This document shows, piece after piece, positions 8,415-19,142 of a DNA stretch of 64,000 nucleotides (within the stretch, counting starts at the first letter, position 1; each line of letters begins with the position of its first letter). The position numbers were made by a program, and so were the translations under genes. Location: NCBI GenBank assembly GCA_022826155.1, contig JAJDVL010000004.1, forward strand, positions 1 through 64,000, in the 5' to 3' direction. The DNA is from Prochlorococcaceae cyanobacterium jk18x22bins.40 (GTDB lineage Bacteria > Cyanobacteriota > Cyanobacteriia > PCC-6307 > Cyanobiaceae). Under the pieces are notes generated by a model that was not told the origin of the DNA, did no database searches, and saw only the letters and a program-made list of their open reading frames with translations.

Positions 8415-9938
8415 TCAGGGGCGGCGCCAGAGCAAACCGTCACGAGCCAGCAATTCATCCGATTCCGCCGGTCCCCAGGTGCCGGCCTCGTAGGGATGAG
8501 CGGGAAACTTGTCCGGGGACTGCTTGAGCGCCTCCAGAATGGGGGTGTAGAGTCTCCAGGCGGCCTCCACCTCGTCACTGCGGGTGAAGAGGGTGGGGTC
8601 TCCCAGCATGGTGTCGGCCAGAAGCCGCACATAGCCCTCGTCCGAGGGTTCCCCGAAGGACTCGTCGTAGGAGAAGTCCATGGAGATGGGACGGCTGCGC
8701 ATCCCGGAGCCCGGAGCCTTTACCTCGAAGCGGAACGTGGCCCCTTCATCGGGCTGGATGCGAATCACGAACTGGTTGGCGCTTACCCCACCGGCAGCGG
8801 CATCAAACAGACGCACCGGAGCATCCCGGAAGGTGAGGGCCACTTCACTGAGGCGTTTGGCCAGATGCTTGCCCGTACGCAGGTAGAAGGGCACCCCCTG
8901 CCAACGCCAGTTATCGATGAACAGCTTGATGGCCACATAGGTTTCCGTGGTGCTGTCGGGGGCCACGCCGGGCTCATGGCGATAACTGGCCAGGGGATGC
9001 TCCGCTGTGCCGCCGCTGCCGTACTGCCCCCGCACACAACAGGTCCAGGGTTGCTCCGGGCTGGCCAGGCGGGCTGCCTGCAGCACCTTGGCCTTCTCGT
9101 TGCGGATGGATTCGGGTTCAAAGCGCCCTGGTGGTTCCATGGCGGTCAGGGCCAGCATCTGGGTCAGGTGGTTCTGCACCATGTCCTTCAAGGCGCCGGA
9201 CTGCTCGTAGTAGCTGGCCCGTTGTTCCACACCCACGGTTTCCGCGGCGGTGATCTGCACACTGCTGATGTGGTTCCGGTTCCAGAGGGGCTCAAAGATG
9301 GAGTTGGCGAAGCGCAACACCATGATGTTCTGAACCGTTTCCTTGCCCAGGTAGTGGTCAATCCGAAAGATCTGGTTCTCCTGGCCGCAGCTTTTGACCA
9401 CCCGGTTGAGCTGCTGGGCGCTGGCGTAGTCCGTGCCGAAGGGCTTCTCAATCACCAGGCGGCTCCGTTGCCGATCCGCCAGGAGACCTGCCCCCGCAAG
9501 GGCCCTGGCGCCGGAGCCGTAATACGCAGGCGAGACGGAGAGATAAAACGTGCGCTCACCCCGGGTGGCCCGCTGGCGATCCACCTGCTCCAACCGCTGG
9601 GCCAGGCGCACCAGGTGCTCCGACTGTTGCAGGTCCACAGGCTCGTAAAAGAGCCCCTGGCTGAACTGCTCCCAGGCCTGGGGATGGGCGGTAACGGTGG
9701 ACTGGAGACGCTCCGCCATGGTCTGGCGGAACACCTGGTCCGTCCAGGGGCGCCGGGCACAACCCAGCACCGCAAATTCACTGGACAGGCGCCGCTGCAG
9801 GAACAACTCGAACAGGGCCGGGATCAGCTTGCGGTGCGTCAAATCCCCGGACGCACCGAAGATGATCAAGCACTGGGGAGGGATGACCCGCTCTTGGCGC
9901 AGGCCAACCCGCAGGGGATTGGTCAGGGTGGCGGCCAT
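8415..9938 (-). CDS. zwf: Glucose-6-phosphate 1-dehydrogenase
   Basis: This 507-residue protein is the first enzyme of the oxidative pentose phosphate pathway and supplies NADPH in the dark. The NADP-binding fingerprint (IIFGASGDLTHRKLIPALFE) is at about residues 25-45 and the active-site signature RIDHYLGKETVQNI at about 195. Length is normal. It lies between petH and opcA in one minus-strand run with short gaps (16 and 38 nt), so NADPH-producing enzymes of light (FNR) and dark (G6PDH) metabolism sit together. Confidence 0.97.
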   Translation of the reverse strand: MAATLTNPLRVGLRQERVIPPQCLIIFGASGDLTHRKLIPALFELFLQRRLSSEFAVLGCARRPWTDQVFRQTMAERLQSTVTAHPQAWEQFSQGLFYEPVDLQQSEHLVRLAQRLEQVDRQRATRGERTFYLSVSPAYYGSGARALAGAGLLADRQRSRLVIEKPFGTDYASAQQLNRVVKSCGQENQIFRIDHYLGKETVQNIMVLRFANSIFEPLWNRNHISSVQITAAETVGVEQRASYYEQSGALKDMVQNHLTQMLALTAMEPPGRFEPESIRNEKAKVLQAARLASPEQPWTCCVRGQYGSGGTAEHPLASYRHEPGVAPDSTTETYVAIKLFIDNWRWQGVPFYLRTGKHLAKRLSEVALTFRDAPVRLFDAAAGGVSANQFVIRIQPDEGATFRFEVKAPGSGMRSRPISMDFSYDESFGEPSDEGYVRLLADTMLGDPTLFTRSDEVEAAWRLYTPILEALKQSPDKFPAHPYEAGTWGPAESDELLARDGLLWRRP

Positions 9939-9954
9939 GGAAGGTGAAGATGCC

Positions 9955-11166
<1,212 letters not shown>

Positions 11167-11226
11167 TTAAGAGCTGATCCCCATTGACGGGAGGTGGGTT
11201 CCAACCTATATCCTAGTGTCCGAACC

Positions 11227-12060
11227 ATGGTTGGGTTGGGGTATCTCTTGCGTCGCGCCTGTTGGCTGCTGATGGCTGCCCTGGTGGCAGGCTGTGCCAC
11301 CAGCCCCACGGGCCGGCAGCAATTCATGTTGGTGTCTCCGGACGCCGCCGTCTCCATGGCGCAGGCGGCTTATATGGACACCTTGCGGCAGCTTGCCCGC
11401 AGGGGAAAGCTGATGAACGACCCGCAGTTGGCGGAGCGCATGGCGCGGATTACGGGCCGGTTGGTGGCCGTAGCGGTGGAGGAGTACCCCCACACGGCCC
11501 GTTGGGCGTGGAGCGTGGCCCTGGTGGACGATGCCGACGTTCTCAATGCCTGGGCCATGGCGGGGGGACGCATGGCCGTCTTCCGGGGCCTGATCGAGAC
11601 TCTGGACCTCAGCGATGCGGAAATCGCCCACATCATGGGCCATGAAATTGCCCACGCCGTTGCCAATCACCATGCGGAACGCATGTCCATGGTGCTGGCC
11701 CAGAACCTGGCGGTTTCCGTGGTGAAGCAGAACACGGAGCAGGATTCCCAGGCCGCTCCCATTGCCAACACCGTGGCCACCGTGGCCCTCACCCTCCCCA
11801 ACAGCCGCAGTGGCGAAGAGGAGGCGGACAACCTGGGCATGAGGATGGCCGTCAAGGCTGGCTACGATCCCCAGGCGGCGGTGACCCTATGGCAAAAGAT
11901 GGCAGACCATGGCGGCCCCAGGCCACCTGAATTCCTCAGCACCCATCCCGATCCCGCCAGTCGCATCACGGCTCTGTCCGCCTTGGTGGATGATGTTCAA
12001 AATCTTCAGCCGGCCGTGCCGCCTGAACCCCATGGGGTGCGGATTTACAGCGCCGAATGA
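11227..12060 (+). CDS. M48-family metalloprotease lipoprotein
   Basis: This 277-residue protein has an N-terminal lipoprotein signal (ACWLLMAALVAGC, lipobox LVAGC near residue 20) and the zinc protease motif HEIAH with a downstream ExxxAD glutamate (GEEEADNLGMRMAV). This is the arrangement of BepA/LoiP-like periplasmic quality-control proteases. The repeated CATSPTGRQQFMLVS segment after the lipobox is typical of the family. ATG 11227 is preferred over an upstream GTG at 11194 because it puts the charged n-region directly before the hydrophobic core. Its stop overlaps the FN3 gene start (ATGA), indicating translational coupling, so it may process or help assemble that envelope protein (inference). 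Confidence 0.9.
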   Translation: MVGLGYLLRRACWLLMAALVAGCATSPTGRQQFMLVSPDAAVSMAQAAYMDTLRQLARRGKLMNDPQLAERMARITGRLVAVAVEEYPHTARWAWSVALVDDADVLNAWAMAGGRMAVFRGLIETLDLSDAEIAHIMGHEIAHAVANHHAERMSMVLAQNLAVSVVKQNTEQDSQAAPIANTVATVALTLPNSRSGEEEADNLGMRMAVKAGYDPQAAVTLWQKMADHGGPRPPEFLSTHPDPASRITALSALVDDVQNLQPAVPPEPHGVRIYSAE

Positions 12061-14822
12061 AAATGAAGAAGACAAAGACCGGGAATCCAATTGCCGCCGA
12101 CAACCCCCCTCCACCCGGGTTGCGGAAACCAGAGGAGTCAATTGTTGGTCTGGCCACGCTGTTGGCCTTCTACCTGGGCCCGTTGGCCACAGTGGAGGCG
12201 GCCGGCTGCCTGACGGCGCCCCCCTGCAAAGAACTGAGTCCGTCCTCCCCGGTAACGGAGCAACACCTTGGGTTTCTGGCCACAACCCCTGCCAATGCAC
12301 AGACAGCGTCGCCGTTACAGCTTACGGTCACACCCGGCAACAGCACCCTGACGGTGCGTTGGGAGCCACCAATTGGTTATGAAAACTCTCAAAGTATTGA
12401 ATACGATATTGAATACTCCGAGGATGGCGGTTCCACTTGGTGGCCCTGGCATCTATCGTCCCGGTTGGAACATTTGACGGTGACTATTCTGGGTGTGAAT
12501 AACGGCGCCACTTATGTGGTGCGTGTGAGAGCCCGAGACAGCCAGGGTGGTGGAGCATGGGCTGCTTCGGCAAGCGCAACGCCAGTCGGTGTTCCAGCAG
12601 CACCGACCCGGCTTGACATACTGTCAGGGAATCAAACGCTGGAACTGACTTGGGTTGCTCCTGTTGATAACGGTGGCTCTGGAATTCAAGATTATGACGT
12701 TCAATATTCCAACGACGGCGGTGTGACATCAACGCTGTGGGATGAATCAACAGAATCCAATGCTTTGAGCGAAGAAATTACCAATCTCAATAACGGCACC
12801 ATCTATCATCTGCGGGTGCGGGCAAGAAATAACGTGGGCCATGGGCCGTGGTCAGGCTGGGTGTCGGGTCAGCCGGCCACCACCCCTGCCGCACCACATC
12901 CCCCCACCTTGACATCAGGTAACCGCCAACTTCATGTTGGCTGGGATACACCTGCCAATGACGGCGGGGCTCCAATTCACGGCTACACCATCCAATATTC
13001 GAACGATAACGGCTCCACCTGGAACAATTGGTCCATCCCGGCAGATTCACAACACTTCCTGCGCACGGTCATCACGGGTCTTCACAACGGCACCTCCTAT
13101 AGCGTACAGGTGAGAGCACACAACCATCAGGGGTATGGGCCATGGTCGGATCCGGCAATGGATCAACCTGTCGGCACACCCGCGGCACCGGCACGGCCAA
13201 TCTTGACGCCAGGCAATAAGGAGCTGCATGTCCGTTGGGATATCCCTAGTGATGATGGGGGCACACCGATCAGCAGCTATGATGTTCAATACTCATATGA
13301 TAACGGCGCCACCTGGAATGAATGGGATGTTTCCATCGATTCGCAAAGCCAGCAGACAACAATCACGAGTTTAGAGAACGGCGTAGTCCACCACGTCCAG
13401 GTGAGAGCCAGCAACAGCCAGGGTCATGGGGCCTGGTCCACGGCAGCCCTGGATCGCCCCGCCGGATTCCCCTCGGCGCCCACACGGCTCACCGTAGCGC
13501 CCCGTCCCAATCAACTGGAGGTGGTCTGGGATCACCCCTTCGATGACGGGGGAGCGACAATTATCGGCTACGACATTCAGTACTCGAATGATCGCGGCGC
13601 CACCTGGAGGCCATGGCATCTGTCATCACCATTAGATGATCTAACAGCCAACATCCTGGGCTTGAGTAACGGCAATGCTTACATCGTACGAGTGAGAGCA
13701 AAAAATAGCCAAGGACAGGGACCATGGTTGGCATCGGAAAGCACAATGCCGTTGGGTGTGCCAACCGCGCCGACACAGCTTAGTCTAAGCCCAGGTGATC
13801 GCAAATTAGAGCTAAGCTGGGCTGCGCCTGCTGATGATAGTGGATCTAAAGTCAGGGAGTACGACATTCAATACTCCGACAATGCCGGCGCCACCTGGAG
13901 GCCATGGAACGGGATCATCAACGGGCAAAGCCTGCAAGAAACAATCACGGGGTTGGACAACGGTACGATGTATCAGGTGCAAGTGAGAGCCAGCAACAGC
14001 CAAGGTGATGGACCATGGTCGGTCCGGGGAGAGGGTCAGCCGGCAACAACACCAGCCGCCCCGGATCCACCCGCCTTGACGCCAGACAACCGCGAGCTAC
14101 AGGTCCATTGGGATGCCCCCGACAATGATGGTGGCGCTCCGATCACCGGTTATCATGTTCAATATTCTGATGGTCCTGGTTCCACTTGGCGGGAGTGGCA
14201 CATCTCGGCAGACGCACAGCCCGTCTTGCAAACAAGAATCGCCGGCCTTGAAAATGGCGCCACCTATGCCGTGCAGGTGAAAGCAAGGAATGCCCAAGGC
14301 GATGGACCATGGTCGGACTCGGCGCTGGATGAACCAGTGGGCGTTCCAATCGCGCCGCCATCTCTAACTTTGACTCCAGGCAATGGCCAGCTCCATGTCG
14401 ACTGGGATGCCCCCAACGACGATGGCGGCACGCCGATTAGCAGCTACGGGATTCGCTACTCAAATGACAGCGGCTCCACCTGGACCGCATGGGATGTCCC
14501 CATCGACCCACAAAACCTTCAATCAACCATCACAGGTCTACAAAACGGTACGATTTACCAAGTCCAAGTGAGAGCCACCAATCGTCAAGGTGACGGGCCA
14601 TGGTCACCCTTGGGAGAGGGCCAGCCAAGACTTCTCCCGCCGCTCCCACAGTGGATTCAACTACCCTTGTCTGGATTAATATGGCCTATCATCATTGCAA
14701 TTATTGCCAGTTCCATTGCCGGCACCTTCAACATCAATATCGGGAAGGCCTTGAAAGATCGCTTGTCCTCATTGCAACGGAAACCTCCGAAGAACCAGGA
14801 AGACAAGTCGGATGGTGCCTAA
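12057..14822 (+). CDS. Membrane-anchored protein with eight fibronectin type III domains
   Basis: This 921-residue protein has a charged, Pro-rich leader and hydrophobic segment (SIVGLATLLAFYLGPLATVEA), then eight FN3 domains of about 97 residues (about 80-860). Each holds a W near strand B, an YxxxYSxDxGxTW segment, and NGTxYxVxVRAxNxQGxGPWS. After a Pro-rich spacer there is one transmembrane helix (LIWPIIIAIIASSIAGTF) and a basic tail, so the domains are displayed outside and anchored at the C-terminus. Domains 1-4 match 5-8 in order, including the inter-domain linkers (QPATTP after 2 and 6, PVGTP/PVGVP after 3 and 7), showing a four-domain block duplication. FN3 proteins are among the eukaryotic-like proteins of sponge symbionts; a host-adhesion role is inferred. 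Coupled to the M48 protease by a 4-nt overlap. Confidence 0.9.
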   Translation: MKMKKTKTGNPIAADNPPPPGLRKPEESIVGLATLLAFYLGPLATVEAAGCLTAPPCKELSPSSPVTEQHLGFLATTPANAQTASPLQLTVTPGNSTLTVRWEPPIGYENSQSIEYDIEYSEDGGSTWWPWHLSSRLEHLTVTILGVNNGATYVVRVRARDSQGGGAWAASASATPVGVPAAPTRLDILSGNQTLELTWVAPVDNGGSGIQDYDVQYSNDGGVTSTLWDESTESNALSEEITNLNNGTIYHLRVRARNNVGHGPWSGWVSGQPATTPAAPHPPTLTSGNRQLHVGWDTPANDGGAPIHGYTIQYSNDNGSTWNNWSIPADSQHFLRTVITGLHNGTSYSVQVRAHNHQGYGPWSDPAMDQPVGTPAAPARPILTPGNKELHVRWDIPSDDGGTPISSYDVQYSYDNGATWNEWDVSIDSQSQQTTITSLENGVVHHVQVRASNSQGHGAWSTAALDRPAGFPSAPTRLTVAPRPNQLEVVWDHPFDDGGATIIGYDIQYSNDRGATWRPWHLSSPLDDLTANILGLSNGNAYIVRVRAKNSQGQGPWLASESTMPLGVPTAPTQLSLSPGDRKLELSWAAPADDSGSKVREYDIQYSDNAGATWRPWNGIINGQSLQETITGLDNGTMYQVQVRASNSQGDGPWSVRGEGQPATTPAAPDPPALTPDNRELQVHWDAPDNDGGAPITGYHVQYSDGPGSTWREWHISADAQPVLQTRIAGLENGATYAVQVKARNAQGDGPWSDSALDEPVGVPIAPPSLTLTPGNGQLHVDWDAPNDDGGTPISSYGIRYSNDSGSTWTAWDVPIDPQNLQSTITGLQNGTIYQVQVRATNRQGDGPWSPLGEGQPRLLPPLPQWIQLPLSGLIWPIIIAIIASSIAGTFNINIGKALKDRLSSLQRKPPKNQEDKSDGA

Positions 14823-14937
14823 GGCAAGCCTGGAAAAAACCATCAGCAGCCAAACAGTCCGTCTCAACCAGGCGGCTAGGCTTCTCCCACCCGTCAGATC
14901 GTGAGCTTGGCGCGCTGGCGCCGCCTCTCCCAACCCA

Positions 14938-15411
14938 ATGACGACAAAAGACCCTCCCCCACGCCCCCCATGGTTGGTCATCCGTCGTACCGTCCGTTTT
15001 GGGGAAACCGACCCCGCAGGCGTCGTGCATTTTCATCACCTGCTGCGCTGGTGCCATGAGGCCTATGAAGAATCCCTGGACAGGTTTGGCGCGGCCGCGG
15101 CAGATGTCTTCGCCAATTCCCACGCGGCGCTACCCATCGTTCACTGTCAAGCCCGTTATCATCGACCCATGGGCCACGGGGATGTTCTTTTCATTCACCT
15201 GGCCTGCCGGCAGTTGGATCCCACCAGCTTCGAGGTTCACTACAGCGTCCACAGCAACCAACAGGTGATGGCCACAGGACTGACCCGTCACCTCTGCATC
15301 CATCCCGTCATCCGGCAACGCCAAGCTCTGCCCGCCGCCGTTGGGCGCTGGCTGGAGGCCGCAGCTTCCCATCAAGAGACTCCACCTGCCGGGGCAACAT
15401 CCCACACTTGA
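14938..15411 (+). CDS. 1,4-dihydroxy-2-naphthoyl-CoA hydrolase (hotdog thioesterase)
   Basis: This 157-residue protein has the hotdog fold of 4HBT-type thioesterases, with the active-site region FGETDPAGVVHFHHLLRWCH (about residues 21-40) and the catalytic Asp in ETDPAG. The cyanobacterial members of this size hydrolyse DHNA-CoA in phylloquinone synthesis, the photosystem I cofactor pathway. The start ATG 14938 gives a short basic tail before VIRRTVRFGETDP, as in relatives. It lies 27 nt before der on the same strand. Confidence 0.85.
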   Translation: MTTKDPPPRPPWLVIRRTVRFGETDPAGVVHFHHLLRWCHEAYEESLDRFGAAAADVFANSHAALPIVHCQARYHRPMGHGDVLFIHLACRQLDPTSFEVHYSVHSNQQVMATGLTRHLCIHPVIRQRQALPAAVGRWLEAAASHQETPPAGATSHT

Positions 15412-15438
15412 CCTTCCGGTTCCCTCGCCCCACCCGCC

Positions 15439-16830
15439 ATGCCCCTTCCTGTTGTTGCCGTGGTTGGGCGCCCCAACGTGGGCAAGTCCACACTGGTGAA
15501 CCGTTTGGCGGGATCTCGCCAGGCCATTGTGGCGGATCAGCCGGGCATCACCCGGGATCGCACCTACCAGCAGGCGGAATGGGGGGGGCGCCGCTTTCGC
15601 CTGGTGGATACCGGGGGATTGGTGTTTGACGACGACAGCACTTTCCTTCCGGAGATCCGGGAGCAGGTGGGCCTGGCCCTGGCGGAGGCCTGTGCCGTGG
15701 TGATGGTGGTGGATGGCCAGCAGGGACTCACCACAGCGGATCAAACCATCGCCTCCTGGCTGCGCAATCGTTCCCTGCCGGTGCTGTTGGCGGTCAACAA
15801 GTGTGAGTCTCCCCAAATGGGCGCTGCCCTGGCCGCCGACTTCTGGAGTCTGGGCCTGAGCGAACCCCAGCCGGTCTCCAGTCTCCACGGCGTGGGCACC
15901 GCAGATCTTCTGGACCAGTTGCACGACCTGCTCCCCGAACAACAGCAGGATCAGGAGGTGGAGCCCATCCAGTTGGCCATCATCGGCCGGCCCAACGTGG
16001 GCAAATCCAGTCTGCTGAACGCCATCTGCGGTGTGCCCCGCTCCATTGTCAGTCCCGTGAGCGGCACCACCCGGGACGCCATTGATGCGCACATTCAGCG
16101 GCAGGGCCACTGCTGGCGCCTGGTGGACACCGCCGGGATTCGCCGCCGGGGACGGGTGGCCTACGGGCCGGAATTCTTCGGGGTGAACCGCAGCTTCAAG
16201 GCCATTGCCCGCAGTGATGTGTGCCTTCTGGTGATTGACGCCCTGGACGGCATCACCGAGCAGGATCAGCGGCTGGCGGGTCGCATCGCCGAAGAAGGGC
16301 GCGCCTGCGTGGTGGTGGTGAACAAGTGGGACGCCGTTGCCAAGGACACCTACACCATGGCCGCCATGAAAAAGCGCCTCTACGGCAAGCTTTATTTCGT
16401 GGACTGGGCACCCATGACGTTCGTCTCCGCCAGGACGGGGCAGCGGGTGGAGCGGGTTTTCTCCCTGGCAAAAGCCGCGGTGGAGCAGCATCGGCGGCGG
16501 GTCGGCACCAGTGTGGTCAACGAACTGCTCCAGGAGGCCCTGGACTGGCGCAGCCCCCCCACCAGCCGCGGTGGCCGCCAAGGTCGCCTCTACTACGGCA
16601 CCCAGGTTGCTACCCAGCCGCCGTGTTTCAGCCTGTTTGTCAACGATCCCAAACGGTTTACCGACAACTACCGGCGTTACATCGAGCGCCAGATTCGGGA
16701 AGGGTTGGGTTTTGAAGGCTCGCCCCTGCGGCTGTTCTGGCGTGGCAAGAGTGAACGCCAGTCCCAGCGGGGTCTTGCCGCCGCAGTGGCCTCGTCCCAA
16801 GCCCAACAGGACGAGGAATCACTGGCCTGA
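15439..16830 (+). CDS. der: Ribosome-assembly GTPase Der (EngA)
   Basis: This 463-residue protein has two tandem GTPase domains. The first has [16 protein letters not shown] near residue 8, DTGG and VNKCES. The second has [16 protein letters not shown] near 180, [11 protein letters not shown] and VNKWDA. The KH-like C-terminal domain follows ([14 protein letters not shown], then [20 protein letters not shown]). Der is essential for 50S subunit maturation. Length is normal. It converges with a 51-codon minus-strand gene that begins directly after its stop. Confidence 0.97.
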   Translation: MPLPVVAVVGRPNVGKSTLVNRLAGSRQAIVADQPGITRDRTYQQAEWGGRRFRLVDTGGLVFDDDSTFLPEIREQVGLALAEACAVVMVVDGQQGLTTADQTIASWLRNRSLPVLLAVNKCESPQMGAALAADFWSLGLSEPQPVSSLHGVGTADLLDQLHDLLPEQQQDQEVEPIQLAIIGRPNVGKSSLLNAICGVPRSIVSPVSGTTRDAIDAHIQRQGHCWRLVDTAGIRRRGRVAYGPEFFGVNRSFKAIARSDVCLLVIDALDGITEQDQRLAGRIAEEGRACVVVVNKWDAVAKDTYTMAAMKKRLYGKLYFVDWAPMTFVSARTGQRVERVFSLAKAAVEQHRRRVGTSVVNELLQEALDWRSPPTSRGGRQGRLYYGTQVATQPPCFSLFVNDPKRFTDNYRRYIERQIREGLGFEGSPLRLFWRGKSERQSQRGLAAAVASSQAQQDEESLA

Positions 16831-16986
16831 TCAGTCGTCCTCCCAGCCCGTGAACTCTTGGGCCAGGGCATGGGCATCCGCAAGGCGCCCGCTCTGCAGC
16901 AGGAGGTCACACCGCTGGCTGCGCCAGCGGGCAATGCTGTTCAAGAGGGCCAGGAGGGCTGGATCATGGGCGGATTCATCCTTCAT
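16831..16986 (-). CDS. Small conserved-looking hypothetical protein (51 aa)
   Basis: The frame from ATG 16986 encodes MKDESAHDPALLALLNSIAR, then WRSQRCDLLL, ADAHALAQEFTGWEDD, and a stop immediately adjoining the der stop. The composition is helical and amphipathic, with a WxxxRCDxLLQxGR core and an acidic Trp end. It looks like one of the short cyanobacterial hypotheticals often missed by gene callers, but I cannot name a family. Confidence 0.55.
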   Translation of the reverse strand: MKDESAHDPALLALLNSIARWRSQRCDLLLQSGRLADAHALAQEFTGWEDD

Positions 16987-17046
16987 CACCACCGTGGGCT
17001 GAGATGCCAGGCTACTGGTTGAGCCACGTTGCCCCTCCCCATCGCC

Positions 17047-17970
17047 ATGGATTGGTTACGACAACTGCCCATGGGGCAATACGTGGACGGCGAGCGGGGC
17101 TGGATCCGCCGTGTGGACGTGCGCCTCAAGCTGGGCTGGACCCTGGCGTTTCTAGTCACCCCCATCCTGGCCAACGGAGCCTGGCGCCTTGGCCTTGTGG
17201 GTCTGCTGCTGCTGCTGACGGCGTGCTGCGGTCTCCCCTGGCTGCTGTGGCGTCGCCTGCTCCCCCTGCTGCTGGCGGCCTCCTGTGGCGTGGGGGCTGT
17301 CTTTCTGGTGATTCCCGCTGGCGCCAGCGTGCCCCAGGCGCCCCAGCGCCCGGCGGAAGAGGTGCGGTTGCTGCCGGCGGATGCACCCCGCTCGGCAGCA
17401 GGGGAATCCTGGCAGCTCTGGCAGTGGGGACCGGTGGGCCGGCCGCCGCTGCAACTGGGACCCCTGAGAGTCACTCGAGCCTCTCTGGAGTTGGCGCTCC
17501 GCAGTGGGACGCTGCTGTTCACCCTGGTGCATAGCGCCAACCTGCTGCTGATTTCCACACCGGCGGAAGACCTGGCCTGGGCCTTTGCCTGGATCTTGCG
17601 CCCCCTGCGGCGCTTGGGGATTCCCACCACGGAACTGGGATTCATGCTGCTGCTCTCCCTGCGCTTCTTGCCGCTGGTGCAGGAGGAACTCCAGAACTTG
17701 CTGCGGGCCGTGGCCACCCGTTCCTTTCGCCTGCGTCAGCTTGGTTTCAAGGGGGGCATGGCCCTGCTGCTGGGGCTGGGGGAGCGGCTACTGGCCAACC
17801 TGCTGCTGCGCTCCGAGCAGGGGGCGGAAGCTCTCATGGCCCGGGGCGGGCAGTTGCTGCCTCCCTTGACGCTGCGCCCGAAAACACCCAGGGCGGGGCT
17901 GCCCAACGGCTGTGCCCTTGTGCTGTTGGTGCTGTTTGTGGCGCTGCGCTGGCAGGTGGGCAGGTCCTAG
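17047..17970 (+). CDS. Energy-coupling factor transporter transmembrane protein (EcfT/CbiQ family)
   Basis: This 307-residue protein is the membrane scaffold of ECF-type vitamin or metal importers. It has several hydrophobic helices at residues about 30-110 and 180-300 and the two Ala-Arg-type coupling helices of the family (ELGFMLLLSLRFLPLVQEEL, then QGAEALMARG). The start ATG 17047 (MDWLRQLPMGQYVDGERGW) matches the expected N-terminus better than the ATG six codons upstream. It carries an unusually long loop between helices (AGASVPQAPQRPAEEVRLLP, about residues 90-140). No A or S component is encoded next to it, so the substrate is unknown. Confidence 0.88.
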   Translation: MDWLRQLPMGQYVDGERGWIRRVDVRLKLGWTLAFLVTPILANGAWRLGLVGLLLLLTACCGLPWLLWRRLLPLLLAASCGVGAVFLVIPAGASVPQAPQRPAEEVRLLPADAPRSAAGESWQLWQWGPVGRPPLQLGPLRVTRASLELALRSGTLLFTLVHSANLLLISTPAEDLAWAFAWILRPLRRLGIPTTELGFMLLLSLRFLPLVQEELQNLLRAVATRSFRLRQLGFKGGMALLLGLGERLLANLLLRSEQGAEALMARGGQLLPPLTLRPKTPRAGLPNGCALVLLVLFVALRWQVGRS

Positions 17971-18002
17971 GCCCGCTGGCCAGGCCACCCTCTACCATTA
18001 GG

Positions 18003-18302
18003 ATGAGTGGTCAAGTCCATAAAATTTCTGCATCAGTGGCTGCCGAACGCTATCTCAATCATCCAACCTTCGGGTTGCTCTATTGGGTCTGCCCAACGGG
18101 AGACAGCAGAGATCTCTATGTCAGTCTCTATGCGCAGAGAATGTTCTTCCTGGTCACCCTGCAAAATCAGGATGTTCTTTTCCAGACCATCCCCCTGATG
18201 GATGCCCGGGCCTTGGCTGAGCAAAACCTCAGCCGCTCGCGCCGTACAGACCCTGACGCAGCCGTGGCCTGGCAGGATATTTTTGAGAAAACTTTTATCT
18301 GA
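18003..18302 (+). CDS. pipX: PII-interacting protein PipX
   Basis: This 99-residue protein has the Tudor-like N-terminal half (ERYLNHPTFGLLYWVCPTGD, then LYVSLYAQRMFFLV) and two C-terminal helices, the full PipX layout. PipX swaps between PII (GlnB) and the global nitrogen activator NtcA according to 2-oxoglutarate. It is followed 5 nt later by the PLP-binding pipY, the conserved cyanobacterial pair, which supports the name. Confidence 0.95.
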   Translation: MSGQVHKISASVAAERYLNHPTFGLLYWVCPTGDSRDLYVSLYAQRMFFLVTLQNQDVLFQTIPLMDARALAEQNLSRSRRTDPDAAVAWQDIFEKTFI

Positions 18303-18307
18303 CAACC

Positions 18308-19006
18308 ATGGCGTGGTCTTGCGAAACCATGGACCGCTTGGCCATCGCCGGTTGTCTGGAGGCTCTTCAACACCGTTTACCCCCTGGTGTGACACTGCTG
18401 GCCGTGAGCAAAGGCCAGCCTGCGGAGGCCGTTGAACAAGCCTATGCAGCAGGGCAGCGGTGCTTTGGGGAAAGCCGTCTCCAGGAAGCGGCGCCCAAGA
18501 TCACGGCCCTGCGGCAGCGTTGTCCCCAACTGGAGTGGCACTTCATCGGCCAACTGCAAGCCAACAAGGTGCGCCCCGTGGCCAAGGCTTTTGCCTGGAT
18601 TCACTCCCTGGATCGTCTCAGCCTGGCGCAGCGGCTGGATCGCATCGTCGGGGAGGAGGGGTGTTGCCCCCAGGTGCTCCTCCAGGTCAAGCTGCGTCCG
18701 GATCCTGGCAAGGCGGGCTTCTCTCCGGAACAGTTGACCAGTCACCTGCCCACGCTGGTCCATTTGTCCCACCTGAAGTTGCGCGGGCTGATGACCATGG
18801 CCCCCCTGGGGCTGGAACCGGATCAACTCCACCGTCTTTTCTCCGAGTGCCGCCGCCTGTCCTATCAATTGAGAGCCCGCTTGCCGTCAGCCGTGGCCAG
18901 GGATTTCAATCAACTCTCCATGGGCATGAGCAGGGATTGGCCGCAAGCCGTTGCCGCAGGTAGTACGCTTGTACGAATTGGCAGCGGTATTTTTGGTGCC
19001 CGCTAG
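18308..19006 (+). CDS. pipY: PLP homeostasis protein (YggS/PipY family)
   Basis: This 232-residue protein is a single TIM-barrel, fold-type III PLP protein. The PLP lysine lies in LLAVSKGQPAEAV (about residue 37), the family segment FGESRLQEA at about 58, HFIGQLQANKVRPV at about 80, and the C-terminal LSMGMSRDWPQAVAAGSTLVRIG phosphate-binding end. It controls PLP and amino-acid balance rather than catalysis. Operon partner of pipX. Confidence 0.94.
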   Translation: MAWSCETMDRLAIAGCLEALQHRLPPGVTLLAVSKGQPAEAVEQAYAAGQRCFGESRLQEAAPKITALRQRCPQLEWHFIGQLQANKVRPVAKAFAWIHSLDRLSLAQRLDRIVGEEGCCPQVLLQVKLRPDPGKAGFSPEQLTSHLPTLVHLSHLKLRGLMTMAPLGLEPDQLHRLFSECRRLSYQLRARLPSAVARDFNQLSMGMSRDWPQAVAAGSTLVRIGSGIFGAR

Positions 19007-19142
19007 TCTCGCCAGTCGGCTGACGCACGCCATCCAGGACAGGCAGGCCACTCCCGGGCTTCCTTGCAAAAAGGCAGACCTATGACTAGAGTAGGACATA
19101 GGTTACAGTCCGCCTTTTGCCCCTTGACGAGGTTCTCCGGCA

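Noticed and set aside
12340-14640. Regularly spaced DNA repeats in the FN3 gene
   Set aside because: They are diverged protein domain repeats of about 290 nt in a single frame.
15130-16806. 558-residue minus-strand open frame opposite der
   Set aside because: Antisense shadow, no start context and no protein-like features.
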